Shown piece after piece: positions 7,230 to 16,645 of a DNA stretch of 64,000 nt. Location of the stretch: the NCBI RefSeq assembly GCF_014638005.1, contig NZ_BMFG01000010.1:54646-118645 (forward strand), given 5' to 3'. The DNA is from Flavobacterium orientale. GTDB lineage: Bacteria > Bacteroidota > Bacteroidia > Flavobacteriales > Flavobacteriaceae. Position 1 is the stretch's first letter; each line of letters starts with the position of its first letter. The translations under genes were made by a program, and so were the position numbers. The notes under the pieces are model-generated. The model was not told the DNA's origin. It worked only from the letters and a program-made list of their open reading frames with translations, and searched no databases.

Positions 7230-8930
7230 ATGTTTTTAATTGCACTATCATTCATCTACATCATTTTTACTTGTATCAATTTTGGTTTGGTTTATAGTCG
7301 GTTTATTAAATATCATCCATCCGATTTGATTGTCAATTCTTTGTTAGGTCTTTTTTCTATTACTATTATAACCAGCATTTGGGCTCTTTTTGGCAGAATT
7401 CATATTGAATTTCATCTTTTTATTCTTTTTCTAAACTGTCTTATTTTTTATTTTTTTCAAAAAGAAATCAAAGCCAATTATATAGAATTTATTAAATCGT
7501 TTAAAAACCTCAATCGCTTTTTAAAAAGTTTTCTTTTATTTTCCATGCTATTAATTTTAGCACAAGCAGCAAGTATTCCTTATATTTTAGATAATGAATC
7601 GTATTATATTCAAACTATAAAATGGCTCAACAATTATGGTTTTGTTGAAGGTTTAGCCAATTTGCATTTGTTTTTAGGACAACAAAGTGGTTGGCATATT
7701 ACTCAAAGTGCGTTTAGTTTTTCATTTTTATACAATGAATTTAATGATTTGAGTGCATTTTGCTTATTGTTAGGAATCACATATTCTGTCTTTAGATTGC
7801 AAGACTATTTAACTACAAAAGATAGCAACCAATTGATTTTTGGTTTATTACCTCTTTTTTTGGTTTTATTGTTTCAATTTATAAGTGCTCCTTCTCCTGA
7901 TTTACCCATTTATATACTTACATTTTTTCTTTTTTATATTTTTCTTGAGCATTACAACAAAATGACCATTGGTGTTTTTAACCTGCTTACCACTTTTGTT
8001 TTATTCATGTTGTATATCAAAAACACGAATATTGCTTTGATAATTTTGCCGCTGCTCCTTTTCATAAAACATTTCAAAGATTTTGTTCCAAAATTATTTC
8101 GAATTAGTAGTATTGCTTTTTTAGTCTTAGCATTATTTCTATTAAAAAACATAATCATCACCGGAACGCCTGTTTTTCCTATGACGACATCGCTCATTTA
8201 TTCGTTTGATCATGTAGTTCCCGAAAAAATAGTGTCCATGTATTATGAAGAATTAAAAACATATGGCTTCTATATTACCGCTGAAGAATACAAGTCAATG
8301 AATGCCTATCAATTGTTTGTGCGATGGCTTTCAATGCCAAAACTGAATGGACTGTTTAATAAAATTAGTATTATTCTACTTGTAGTTTGTCCGTTTTTGA
8401 TTTTAAGAATGAAACGATTAAGAAACTATGGAATACTCTATTTAATCATGGTCATTCATTTAATGATTTTATTGGTCACCTCACCTCAATATCGTTTTCA
8501 CCTGAACTTTGTTTTGTTTTTTAGTTTGTTCTGTTTAGCAATTGCCTTTCATGAAAAAATTAAAATCATTTACTTTGGTTTAATTGCATCCGGTTTAGTC
8601 ACATTACTAGTTTTGATTGTTCCGTTGGATTTCAATGCATTTAGTTCTAATAAATTTTTATTAAAAAACAGTACATTCAACATTGAAAACATAATTATTC
8701 CGCATCCCAAAACAAAATTAATGACCGAGTATGAAACACATACATTGGGTAATTTGACTTATCATTCACCCATCAAAAACGAGTTTTTTTGGGCTTCAGG
8801 TGATGGACCGCTTCCATGTGTAAATAAAGTACAACTTGATTATTATGAGTATTGGTTACACCTAATTCCGCAGATGCAAACAGCTGATTTGAAAGACGGA
8901 TTTTATGCAAAAGACATTTCCAAACCATGA
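7230..8930 (+). CDS. Polytopic membrane protein, LIC_10190-like
   Basis: 566 residues, with about 12-13 hydrophobic segments through residue ~465 and a soluble tail of ~90 residues (NEFFWASGDGPLPCVNKVQLDYYEYW). A short extracytoplasmic loop after the third or fourth helix contains DNESYYIQTIKWLNNYG, reminiscent of glycosyltransferase-like (GT-C fold) membrane enzymes with acidic first-loop residues. The overall pattern matches the LIC_10190 family of unknown function. It overlaps the next start by 4 bases (ATGA), implying translational coupling. Confidence 0.72.
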   Translation: MFLIALSFIYIIFTCINFGLVYSRFIKYHPSDLIVNSLLGLFSITIITSIWALFGRIHIEFHLFILFLNCLIFYFFQKEIKANYIEFIKSFKNLNRFLKSFLLFSMLLILAQAASIPYILDNESYYIQTIKWLNNYGFVEGLANLHLFLGQQSGWHITQSAFSFSFLYNEFNDLSAFCLLLGITYSVFRLQDYLTTKDSNQLIFGLLPLFLVLLFQFISAPSPDLPIYILTFFLFYIFLEHYNKMTIGVFNLLTTFVLFMLYIKNTNIALIILPLLLFIKHFKDFVPKLFRISSIAFLVLALFLLKNIIITGTPVFPMTTSLIYSFDHVVPEKIVSMYYEELKTYGFYITAEEYKSMNAYQLFVRWLSMPKLNGLFNKISIILLVVCPFLILRMKRLRNYGILYLIMVIHLMILLVTSPQYRFHLNFVLFFSLFCLAIAFHEKIKIIYFGLIASGLVTLLVLIVPLDFNAFSSNKFLLKNSTFNIENIIIPHPKTKLMTEYETHTLGNLTYHSPIKNEFFWASGDGPLPCVNKVQLDYYEYWLHLIPQMQTADLKDGFYAKDISKP

Positions 8931-9691
8931 ACTCAGCAGAACTAAAATCGTTTTTAGACGAAAAAGTAGTACTCTATAATCAATCAAGGTTTATAGAAAG
9001 TGACCCTATTCAAATTCCGCATCGTTATTCTCTGAAAGAAGATATTGAAATTGCCGCTTTTTTGACTGCAATCATTTCTTGGGGAAACAGAAGAATGATT
9101 ATTTCTAATGCCAACAAAATGATGGATTTCATGGGAAATTCACCTTTTGATTTCGTAATGAGTCACGATGTTTATCAATTAGAAAAACTGGAAAACTTTG
9201 TACATCGCACCTTCAATGGACAAGATTTGCAGTTTTTTATAAAATCGTTGCAGCATATTTATAAAAACCATAAAGGACTGGAAGCCGTTTTTGCTAAAAA
9301 TCAAGAAACAGCAAGTTTACAAATAAGTATTTCTGAATTTAAGAAAGTGTTTTTTGAACTTCCTCACTTTAGCAGAATAGAGAAACACATTTCGGATCCA
9401 ATGAATAATTCTGCTGCCAAACGAATCAATATGTTTTTGAGATGGATGGTTAGAAATGATACTGCAAAAGTTGACTTTGGAATATGGAAAAGTCTCACTC
9501 CTGCTCAATTGTCATGTCCGTTAGATGTCCATTCGGGTAATGTAGCCCGAAAATTAGGACTTTTAACCCGAAAACAAAACGATGCCAAAGCTTTATTAGA
9601 ATTAGACACTTCCTTACGAAAACTTGATGCAACAGATCCGGTAAAATATGATTTTGCTTTGTTTGGATTGGGTGTTTTTGAAAAATTTTAG
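8927..9691 (+). CDS. TIGR02757 family protein
   Basis: 254 residues, soluble, no signal peptide. DEKVVLYNQSRFIESDPIQIPHRY, AAFLTAIISWGNRRMI, FLRWMVRNDTAKVDFGIWK and the C-terminal CPLDVHSGNVARKLGLLTRK...DATDPVKYDFALFGLGV are the hallmarks of the TIGR02757 family. The fold resembles helix-hairpin-helix DNA glycosylases (the LDVHSGNVAR segment recalls the catalytic region of that superfamily), but the function is not established. It is translationally coupled to the membrane protein upstream. Confidence 0.85.
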   Translation: MNSAELKSFLDEKVVLYNQSRFIESDPIQIPHRYSLKEDIEIAAFLTAIISWGNRRMIISNANKMMDFMGNSPFDFVMSHDVYQLEKLENFVHRTFNGQDLQFFIKSLQHIYKNHKGLEAVFAKNQETASLQISISEFKKVFFELPHFSRIEKHISDPMNNSAAKRINMFLRWMVRNDTAKVDFGIWKSLTPAQLSCPLDVHSGNVARKLGLLTRKQNDAKALLELDTSLRKLDATDPVKYDFALFGLGVFEKF

Positions 9692-9726
9692 TAAAAAAGT
9701 TACTATTACCACTGCTTCAGATTTAG

Positions 9727-9734
9727 TATCTTTG
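9727..9734 (+). promoter_or_regulatory. -7 promoter box of pepT
   Basis: TATCTTTG, a perfect TAnnTTTG match, 26 bp before the pepT ATG. The -33 position has only a weak TTA-containing stretch. Confidence 0.55.
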
Positions 9735-9760
9735 TTTTCATTTATTTCAAAATATAAATT

Positions 9761-11002
9761 ATGCAACACATCATAGATCGTTTTATCAGTTATGTAACTA
9801 TTGACACCGAATCTGATCCCAATTCTGAAACCACGCCAAGTTCAAAAAAACAATGGGATTTAGCCCATAAATTAGTTGCTGAATTGAAAGCCATTGGCAT
9901 GAAAGAGGTTACAATTGACGAGAATGCTTATATCATGGCCACTTTACCTTCAAATGTAGAACATGAAGTGCCTGTTATAGGTTTCATTTCACATTTTGAT
10001 ACAACACCTGATTTTACCGGAGCTAACGTAAAACCTCAAATTATTGAGAATTATGATGGGAAAGATATTGTTTTGAATGCCGAACAAAATATCATTTTAT
10101 CGCCAAGTTACTTCAAAGATTTATTACAATATAAAGGACAAACTTTAATTACAACAGACGGCACAACATTATTGGGTGCTGATGACAAAGCAGGAATTAC
10201 TGAAATTGTTACCGCTATGGAATTTTTGATTAAAAATCCCGAAATCAAACATGGTAAAATTAGAGTAGGATTTACACCCGACGAGGAAATTGGAAGAGGT
10301 GCACATCTATTTGACGTAGAAAAATTTGGTGCTGATTGGGCTTATACCATGGATGGCAGTCAAATCGGTGAATTAGAATATGAAAACTTCAATGCAGCAG
10401 GAGCCAAAATTACTTTTAAAGGAAAAAGTGTGCATCCGGGATATGCCAAAGGGAAAATGATAAACTCCATGCTTTTGGCTTCAAAATTCATCTCTAAACT
10501 ACCCAAAGATGAAATTCCTGAGGCAACCAAAGGTTATGAAGGTTTTTTTCATGTTACAGGAATAACAGGAAGCATTGAAGAAAGTACCGTTTCACTTATT
10601 ATTCGTGATCACAGCAAAAAATTATTTAAAAAAAGAAAATACTTTTTACATGAATTAATCTCCAAATTCAATAAAAAATACAGAAAACAATTTGGTGACG
10701 AAATTGCTATAATTGAAATTAAAGATCAATATTATAATATGAAAGAAAAAGTAGAGCCGGTTTTTCATATTGTAAAAATTGCTGAAAAAGCGATGAAAGA
10801 AATTGGTATAAAACCAATCATCAAACCAATAAGAGGTGGAACTGACGGTTGCCAACTTTCTTATAAAGGATTACCATGTCCTAATATATTTGCCGGCGGT
10901 CATAATTTTCATGGAAAATATGAATATGTTCCTGTAGAAAGTATGCAAAAAGCGGTAGAAGTTATTGTGAAAATTGCAGAACTTACCGCCGAAAAAAAAT
11001 AA
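9761..11002 (+). CDS. pepT: Peptidase T (tripeptide aminopeptidase)
   Basis: Di-zinc M20B peptidase that removes the N-terminal residue of tripeptides in the cytosol. The metal-site signatures are in order: [11 protein letters not shown] (His, Asp), [10 protein letters not shown] (bridging Asp), [14 protein letters not shown] (catalytic and ligand Glu), [18 protein letters not shown] (Asp) and [19 protein letters not shown] (C-terminal His). The lid-domain histidine is in [17 protein letters not shown]. Length 413 is normal. A TATCTTTG box precedes it, so it is probably a single-gene transcript. Confidence 0.97.
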   Translation: MQHIIDRFISYVTIDTESDPNSETTPSSKKQWDLAHKLVAELKAIGMKEVTIDENAYIMATLPSNVEHEVPVIGFISHFDTTPDFTGANVKPQIIENYDGKDIVLNAEQNIILSPSYFKDLLQYKGQTLITTDGTTLLGADDKAGITEIVTAMEFLIKNPEIKHGKIRVGFTPDEEIGRGAHLFDVEKFGADWAYTMDGSQIGELEYENFNAAGAKITFKGKSVHPGYAKGKMINSMLLASKFISKLPKDEIPEATKGYEGFFHVTGITGSIEESTVSLIIRDHSKKLFKKRKYFLHELISKFNKKYRKQFGDEIAIIEIKDQYYNMKEKVEPVFHIVKIAEKAMKEIGIKPIIKPIRGGTDGCQLSYKGLPCPNIFAGGHNFHGKYEYVPVESMQKAVEVIVKIAELTAEKK

Positions 11003-11083
11003 ACTTTAATCTATAATTGGCCACTGATTTACTAATTATGTTTAAAATTTAATTAGCGTATCAGCTGCTATTTTTTATAAAAC

Positions 11084-11665
11084 ATGGAAGAAAGTAAAAC
11101 TTGGAACCGAAATCAAAAATGGCTTGAGGAAATTGAAGCATTAAAATCAATTCTAGTAAAAACTGACTTGGTTGAAACCACAAAATGGGGCGGAATTGTT
11201 TATACTTGGAACAATCGCAACATCATTGGAATTGGTGGTTTTAAAGATTATTTCACGATTTGGTTTTTTAATGGTGTTTTTCTTCCTGATGAAAAAAAAG
11301 TTTTAATTAATGCTAACGAGGGCACAACAAAAGGATTAAGACAGTGGCGTTTTGCCTCAAAAGAAGAAATTGATGAAAAGCTGGTTTTGCATTATGTAAA
11401 CCAAGCTATAGAAAATGAAAAAAACGGATTAGCCATTAAACCCGAAAAAAAGGAAGTAGTTCCGTCTGAATTTTTTATGTCCAAATTAAATGAAAATTCA
11501 GAACTTTTGGAAAAATTTAAAAACTTCACTCCTTTCAAACAAAAAGAATTTGTTGAATATATTGATACTGCAAAACAAGAGAAAACAAAACACGACCGAT
11601 TTGAAAAAATAAAACCGATGCTTTTAGCAAACATCGGTTTAAATGATAAGTATCGTAAGTGTTAA
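11084..11665 (+). CDS. YdeI/OmpD-associated family protein (DUF1801-like)
   Basis: 193 residues, cytosolic. The N-terminal half (ETTKWGGIVYTWNNRNIIGIGGFKDYFTIWFFNGVFL) matches the DUF1801/YdhG-like fold. The C-terminal half (FKNFTPFKQKEFVEYIDTAKQEKTKHDRFEKIKPML) is the YdeI-type helical extension. The role is unknown; Bacillus YdeI has been linked to antimicrobial resistance, but that should not be transferred here. The stop lies 2 bp from the convergent yajC stop. Confidence 0.82.
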   Translation: MEESKTWNRNQKWLEEIEALKSILVKTDLVETTKWGGIVYTWNNRNIIGIGGFKDYFTIWFFNGVFLPDEKKVLINANEGTTKGLRQWRFASKEEIDEKLVLHYVNQAIENEKNGLAIKPEKKEVVPSEFFMSKLNENSELLEKFKNFTPFKQKEFVEYIDTAKQEKTKHDRFEKIKPMLLANIGLNDKYRKC

Positions 11666-11667
11666 AA

Positions 11668-11943
11668 CTACTTTTTCTCTACTAATTTAGCACTCATTTC
11701 CATTGAAATAGCCGAGCGTTCCATTTTCAATTTTCCGGCCATGGTTTCAATAACCACAGTTCCTTCAGATAATTCAGCTACTTTTCCGTGAAGTCCGCTT
11801 TTGGTTATTACTCTATCTCCTACTTTTAAATTACTTTCAAATGCTTTTTCTTGCTTTGCTCTTTTTTGTTGCGGTCTTATCATAAAGAAATAAATAACCA
11901 CGAACATAAGAAGAAAAGGTAATAACGATTGCATGTTTTCCAT
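11668..11943 (-). CDS. yajC: Sec translocon accessory subunit YajC
   Basis: 91 residues: one N-terminal membrane helix (LLPFLLMFVVIYFFMIRPQQKRAK) followed by a conserved basic region and the small soluble domain (LKVGDRVITKSGLHGKVAELSEGTVVIET), exactly the YajC pattern. In the family it associates with SecDF and YidC at the inner membrane. It is the last gene of nusB-DUF1573-yajC, starting 1 bp after the DUF1573 stop. Confidence 0.95.
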   Translation of the reverse strand: MENMQSLLPFLLMFVVIYFFMIRPQQKRAKQEKAFESNLKVGDRVITKSGLHGKVAELSEGTVVIETMAGKLKMERSAISMEMSAKLVEKK

Positions 11944-11944
11944 T

Positions 11945-12478
11945 TTATTGATTTTCTGTTGTTGATACTGGTTTTGGAATTACGTTAGCTTTGATAGTCA
12001 AAACGTCTGTTCCTTGTTGTGTGTTACAAGTAATTGTAACCGATTTTTGTTGCATTCCCGGTTTTCCGGTACTGTCAAAAGATACTTTTAATTTACCCGT
12101 TTTTCCTGGTTTGATTGGCTCTTTTGGATATTCAGGAACCGTACAACCACATGAGCCACTTGCGTTTGATATAATCAAATCGGCTTCTCCGGTATTGGTA
12201 AAGGTAAATGTTGTTTCCGGTTTTTCACCTTCTTTGATATCTCCAAAACTGTGTTCTTTTTTGTTTAAAGTCATCACCGGAAATTTCCCGTTTGATGGAG
12301 GAGGTGTTGTTGTAATTGTTGGTTGTTCCGGAGTTGCAGCTGTTGGTTGATCTCCAGCCGCTGTCATTTGAACATCGGTACTATTAGGGTCAATTCTTGA
12401 AAGTGCATCTTCCTTTTTGCAAGATGAAAGTACCACTGTAAAAAGAAGTAACATTGCGTAAATTACATTTTTTTTCAT
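11945..12478 (-). CDS. DUF1573 lipoprotein
   Basis: 177 residues. Lipoprotein signal YAMLLLFTVVLSSC (Cys 20), then a Thr/Pro-rich linker (TAATPEQPTITTTPPPSNG). A single DUF1573 domain covers residues ~72-170 with its signature FTFTNTGEADLIISNASGSCGCTVPEYPKEPIKPG. The domain is an immunoglobulin-like beta fold common in Bacteroidota; its molecular role is unknown. It lies between nusB and yajC with gaps of 15 and 1 bp, an arrangement I recognise from other flavobacteria. Confidence 0.92.
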   Translation of the reverse strand: MKKNVIYAMLLLFTVVLSSCKKEDALSRIDPNSTDVQMTAAGDQPTAATPEQPTITTTPPPSNGKFPVMTLNKKEHSFGDIKEGEKPETTFTFTNTGEADLIISNASGSCGCTVPEYPKEPIKPGKTGKLKVSFDSTGKPGMQQKSVTITCNTQQGTDVLTIKANVIPKPVSTTENQ

Positions 12479-12493
12479 AGTCTTAGTTAATTA

Positions 12494-13438
12494 TTAAAGT
12501 AATCCTCTTCCGGATTTGGTTAATTTATTTGTACGTTGAAAATCTTTGACTAAATTATCTAAAATTCCATTGATAAACAAACTACTTTTTGGAGTAGCAT
12601 ATTCTTTAGCCACCTCAAGATATTCATTGATTGTCACTTTGATTGGAATGGATGGAAAATGAAGAAATTCACAAATTGCCATTTTTAACATGATAGTATC
12701 CACCTCTGAAATTCTATCCGGGTCCCAATTTGGAGTTCTATCTATAAATTCTTTTGCCAATTCGTATTCGCGGAGTGCTGTTTTTCTGAAAAGTTGTATG
12801 GCAAATTCTTCATCTTCCTCATCTCTAAAAAGAGCCGGAACACTAAACGAACTCTCTTTGGTATGATCGATGGCTTTTAATTGTTTTAGAATAATGGTAT
12901 TCACCAGAGGAATATCATCAACCCAAGTCAATCTGTGGTCCTCTAAAAATTCGTATAGTTTATCGTTAGGTGCAATTACTTCCGAAAACAAATCCATTAC
13001 AAAACGTCTGTCTTCCTCAAAAGTATTGATTCGGTTGGACATATAAGTCTTGTAAACCACACTGTTTTTTGTGCTTTCCAATAACAAAAGGATATAATCA
13101 TCATTCTGTTTCCAGTCGTTGATTTTTCGTTTTTCTACGGCATTGGCTATAGATTTATTTTCCGTTAAAAATTTTAAAACGATATTATCAACAAACTTGG
13201 TATTGGGGTCTTTTTCTTCTGCAGTTGCTAAGTGTTTTTTTCTGGAAATATCTAAAAACGTTTGCTCTTTCTCTCTAATTTCAATTAAAGTAGAAATCAT
13301 CAACAAATACAAATCCTGAAGATTTTCCATACTGGCTATCAAAAACTTTTCGGTTTTCTGTAAATCATCAGAACCACTTTGATGCATTGCATATATAGTT
13401 TGCAAAACTTTTACTCGGATATGTCTTCTGTTTAACAC
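12494..13438 (-). CDS. nusB: Transcription antitermination factor NusB, long Bacteroidota form
   Basis: The N-terminal NRRHIRVKVLQTIYAMHQSG and C-terminal WDPDRISEVDTIMLKMAICEFLHFPSIPIKVTINEYLEVAKEYATPKSSLFINGILDNL are clear NusB segments. They surround a ~150-residue helical insertion that makes the protein 314 residues, about twice the E. coli length. That size is normal in Bacteroidota. With NusE (S10) it binds boxA in rRNA leaders. First gene of the operon with DUF1573 and yajC; the spacer upstream holds a strong hairpin. Confidence 0.93.
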   Translation of the reverse strand: MLNRRHIRVKVLQTIYAMHQSGSDDLQKTEKFLIASMENLQDLYLLMISTLIEIREKEQTFLDISRKKHLATAEEKDPNTKFVDNIVLKFLTENKSIANAVEKRKINDWKQNDDYILLLLESTKNSVVYKTYMSNRINTFEEDRRFVMDLFSEVIAPNDKLYEFLEDHRLTWVDDIPLVNTIILKQLKAIDHTKESSFSVPALFRDEEDEEFAIQLFRKTALREYELAKEFIDRTPNWDPDRISEVDTIMLKMAICEFLHFPSIPIKVTINEYLEVAKEYATPKSSLFINGILDNLVKDFQRTNKLTKSGRGLL

Positions 13439-13461
13439 TTTTAAGAACTTTTTTAAAATTA

Positions 13462-13488
13462 GTGACGCCTCTTAAAAAAAGGCGTCAC
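13462..13488 (-). terminator. Hairpin between the dehydrogenase and nusB
   Basis: Perfect 8-bp stem GTGACGCC / GGCGTCAC (13462-13469 with 13481-13488), 28 bp after the dehydrogenase stop. The loop, not the 3' flank, carries the T-run on the minus strand. It may therefore be a non-canonical terminator or an attenuating structure ahead of nusB. Confidence 0.55.
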
Positions 13489-13515
13489 AAAAATAACAAT
13501 ATTATATAGCAAAAA

Positions 13516-14619
13516 CTATTTTGCCATTTCTTTTTTACGTTCGTTAATTCTATTTTGTGCTACTAACAAAGCTGCTTGGTGTGTAGTAAGCTTATTTTTA
13601 ACTGCATAGTCAAAAATTTCAAGCGATGTGTTATAGATATTTTCCGTTCTACGTAAAGCTTCAGCTTTGTCATACTTTTCGATTTCTGCATAAACGTTGA
13701 TAATTCCACCAGCATTAATTAAGAAATCCGGAGCATACAAAATACCTCTTTCCTGAAGAATTTTCCCGTGTACATTTTCATCAGCCAACTGATTATTAGC
13801 AGCTCCCGCAATAATGTCTGCCGTTATTTTGTAAACTGAACTATCATTAATTGTAGCTCCAAGTGCACATGGTGCATAAATATCTACTTCTGCGGTATAC
13901 AAATCGTTTCCGGCATAAATTTTTACGCCATATTGAGCACTAACTTCATTCAATCGTTCTTGATTGATGTCGGCAATGATAACTTCTGCTCCTTCTTTAA
14001 CCAAAAAATCAACTAAAGTTTCACCAACATGTCCAATTCCTTGAACCAAAACTTTTTTACCACGTAAACTGTCTGAACCATATTTGAATTTTGCTGCTGC
14101 TTTCATTCCCATATAAACGCCATATGCAGTTACAGGAGAAGGATTACCGGAACCACCTCTTGATTCAGAAATACCGGTTACATAAGGTGTAACATCATGA
14201 ACGGTATCCATATCTTCGGTTTTCATTCCTACATCTTCCGCAGTAATATATTTTCCGCTTAGAGAATGAACAAACTCACCAAACTTACGCATTAACTCAG
14301 GTGTTTTTTGGGTTTTAGCATCGCCAATAATAACGGCTTTTCCTCCACCTAAATTCAAACCAGCTACTGCCGATTTAAATGTCATCCCTCTGGATAAACG
14401 CAATACATCATTTAATGCTTCCCATTCATTCGTGTAATTCCACATTCTTGTACCTCCTAATGCAGGTCCTAAAACTGTGTTATGAATACCAATAATTGCT
14501 TTCAATCCAGTATCTTTGTCATGACAAAAAACAATTTGCTCATGATTATCAAATGAAACCTGACCAAAAACCGGGTCCATTTTTTGAAGTTCTTTTTGTG
14601 AAACTACTTCTGCTATCAT
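13516..14619 (-). CDS. Glu/Leu/Phe/Val dehydrogenase (leucine dehydrogenase type)
   Basis: NAD-dependent oxidative deamination of a branched-chain or aromatic amino acid. LGPALGGTRMWNY, GLNLGGGKAVIIGD (catalytic Lys), AEDVGMKTEDMD and the Rossmann GIGHVGETLVDFL define the family. PCALGATINDSSV and AGAANNQL match the leucine/phenylalanine branch better than glutamate dehydrogenases. I use the ATG at 14619 (MIAEVVSQKELQ, 367 residues). The in-frame ATG at 14670 is rejected because the promoter found here would put transcription start downstream of it. Exact substrate not decidable by eye. Confidence 0.92.
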   Translation of the reverse strand: MIAEVVSQKELQKMDPVFGQVSFDNHEQIVFCHDKDTGLKAIIGIHNTVLGPALGGTRMWNYTNEWEALNDVLRLSRGMTFKSAVAGLNLGGGKAVIIGDAKTQKTPELMRKFGEFVHSLSGKYITAEDVGMKTEDMDTVHDVTPYVTGISESRGGSGNPSPVTAYGVYMGMKAAAKFKYGSDSLRGKKVLVQGIGHVGETLVDFLVKEGAEVIIADINQERLNEVSAQYGVKIYAGNDLYTAEVDIYAPCALGATINDSSVYKITADIIAGAANNQLADENVHGKILQERGILYAPDFLINAGGIINVYAEIEKYDKAEALRRTENIYNTSLEIFDYAVKNKLTTHQAALLVAQNRINERKKEMAK

Positions 14620-14667
14620 AGTAAAAAATTTAAGAGATAAAATTGCGACTTTATCAATAAGTCTACA

Positions 14668-14698
14668 CAAAAATATAATTTAAATTAAGATTAAACAA
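14668..14698 (-). promoter_or_regulatory. Promoter of the leucine-type dehydrogenase
   Basis: The minus strand reads TTG (14696-14698), 20 bases, then TATTTTTG (14668-14675): both halves of the Bacteroidota promoter at the consensus spacing. Expected transcription start is near 14661, about 42 bp before the chosen ATG. Confidence 0.72.
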
Positions 14699-14821
14699 TT
14701 TAACGGCTATATTTTAGCAATATGTTAATAACTTAAGCTTATACACAAATTATACTCAATTACATTAAAACACAATTTTTAACAAATTGAAGCACATTAA
14801 AACAGTAATTACATTAAATTA

Positions 14822-16582
14822 ATGAAGGAACTCAACTATTTAAATAAATATTTCGTAAAATACAAATACCGATTTTTGCTTGGGATTTTAATCACCATAG
14901 TCGCACAAATTTTTTCGTTGTTTACACCAAAATTGATTAGTCGCTCAATCAATATTATTGAAGAGTATACTACCAATCCGGAAGGTGATATATCCCTCGT
15001 AAAAAATGAATTATTTATAAGCTTGGCATTGATAATTGCAGCTACTTTAATTGCAGGATTCTTAACCTTTTTAATGCGTCAAACACTTATTGTTATGTCG
15101 CGTTATGTGGAATTTGATTTAAAAAATGAAGTATTTCAGCATTATGAAAAGTTGTCGCAAAACTTCTACAAACGAAACAGGACCGGTGATTTAATGAATC
15201 GTATTTCTGAAGATGTCGGAAAAGTGAGAATGTATGTTGGTCCGGCCGTGATGTATACCATCAACACCATTATCCGTTTTGGAATTGTAATACTATATAT
15301 GTATAACGTTTCTCCAAAACTAACGCTGTATACCTTATTACCGTTACCGCTTCTCTCCTATTTTATTTATAAATTAAGTACAGAAATCAATAAACGTAGT
15401 ACGCTTTATCAAGAAAACTTGTCTAATTTATCAAGCTTTTCACAAGAAATTTTTTCAGGTATTCGAGTAATTAAAGCTTACGCTCTCGAGAATCAAAACA
15501 TTGATAAATTCAAAAATTTAGCACAGGAAAGTAGGGATAAAAACATGAACTTGGCGGTTGTCAATTCGCTTTTTGGTCCGTTGATGTTATTGTTAATTGG
15601 TTTGAGTAATTTAGTGGTTATCTATTTTGGCGGAATTATGTATATCAATGGCAGCATTGCCAGTATTGGTATCATCGCCGAATTTATATTGTATGTCAAC
15701 ATGCTAACATGGCCGGTGGCTTCCATTGGTTGGGTTTCGTCGTTGGTGCAAGAAGCCGAAGCCTCTCAAAAACGAATAAATGAATTTTTGAAAAGTGAGC
15801 CCGAAATACAAAACAACAATTCACAACCCTCAATAATCAACGGCTCAATTGCATTCAAGAATGTAAGTTACACTTATGAAGATACAGCCATAACAGCACT
15901 TAAAAATGTGTCATTTACTGTTGAAAAAGGAGAAACATTGGCTATTTTAGGAAAAACCGGTTCCGGAAAATCAACTATACTTTCATTAATTAGTAGGTTG
16001 TATGATATCAAAGAAGGAACTATTACACTTGATGGAAAACAACTCGATCAGGTGAATTTGGAAAGTTTAAGGGAAAGTATTGGCTTTGTGCCACAAGATG
16101 CCTATTTGTTTTCTGATTCTATAAAAAACAACATCAAATTTGGCAAAGAAGAAGCTACAGATGAAGAAGTGATTGAAGCAGCTAAACAAGCAAAAGTTCA
16201 TAAGAATATTCAAAAATTCAAAAAGCAATATGAAACGGTTTTGGGCGAACGAGGTATAACGCTTTCCGGCGGACAAAAACAGCGGGTTTCTATTGCCAGA
16301 GCAATCATTAAAAATCCTCAAATATTACTTTTTGACGATTGTTTATCTGCCGTTGATACGGAAACGGAAGAGGGTATTTTACAAAATCTGTTTAAAATAT
16401 GTGAAGATAAAACAACAATAATTGTTAGTCATCGCGTTTCGTCTGCAAAAAATGCAGACAAAATTATTGTGTTAGATGATGGAAAAATCATCGAACAAGG
16501 CACTCATAATCAATTGATAGACCAAAAAGGATATTATTATGAATTGTACATGAAACAACTTTCTGAAAAAGAATTAATGTAA
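14822..16582 (+). CDS. ABC exporter (fused membrane and ATPase domains), MsbA/heterodimer-like
   Basis: 586 residues: six-helix membrane domain (about residues 15-310), then an ATPase domain with Walker A LGKTGSGKSTI, signature LSGGQKQRVSIARA, Walker B ILLFDDCLSAVD and H-loop VSHR. The residue after the Walker B Asp, normally the catalytic Glu, is Asp here (FDD). That is a feature I associate with the degenerate half of heterodimeric exporters such as TM287. No partner half-transporter is in the window. Substrate unknown; lipid or drug export by family. The next gene (DUF3276) starts 63 bp later. Confidence 0.9.
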   Translation: MKELNYLNKYFVKYKYRFLLGILITIVAQIFSLFTPKLISRSINIIEEYTTNPEGDISLVKNELFISLALIIAATLIAGFLTFLMRQTLIVMSRYVEFDLKNEVFQHYEKLSQNFYKRNRTGDLMNRISEDVGKVRMYVGPAVMYTINTIIRFGIVILYMYNVSPKLTLYTLLPLPLLSYFIYKLSTEINKRSTLYQENLSNLSSFSQEIFSGIRVIKAYALENQNIDKFKNLAQESRDKNMNLAVVNSLFGPLMLLLIGLSNLVVIYFGGIMYINGSIASIGIIAEFILYVNMLTWPVASIGWVSSLVQEAEASQKRINEFLKSEPEIQNNNSQPSIINGSIAFKNVSYTYEDTAITALKNVSFTVEKGETLAILGKTGSGKSTILSLISRLYDIKEGTITLDGKQLDQVNLESLRESIGFVPQDAYLFSDSIKNNIKFGKEEATDEEVIEAAKQAKVHKNIQKFKKQYETVLGERGITLSGGQKQRVSIARAIIKNPQILLFDDCLSAVDTETEEGILQNLFKICEDKTTIIVSHRVSSAKNADKIIVLDDGKIIEQGTHNQLIDQKGYYYELYMKQLSEKELM

Positions 16583-16645
16583 TTTTTTGTTTATTCATTT
16601 ATTTTTTAGATTTTTGGTTAACACAAATTAATTGACAGAAAGATT

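Noticed and set aside
11991..12350. 119-codon open frame opposite the DUF1573 gene
   Set aside because: Antisense to a well-supported lipoprotein gene with clear signal and domain; no start signals of its own.
14620..14670. Longer N-terminus for the leucine-type dehydrogenase starting at 14670
   Set aside because: The best promoter (14668-14698) would start transcription inside this extension, and the extra residues are not conserved-looking.
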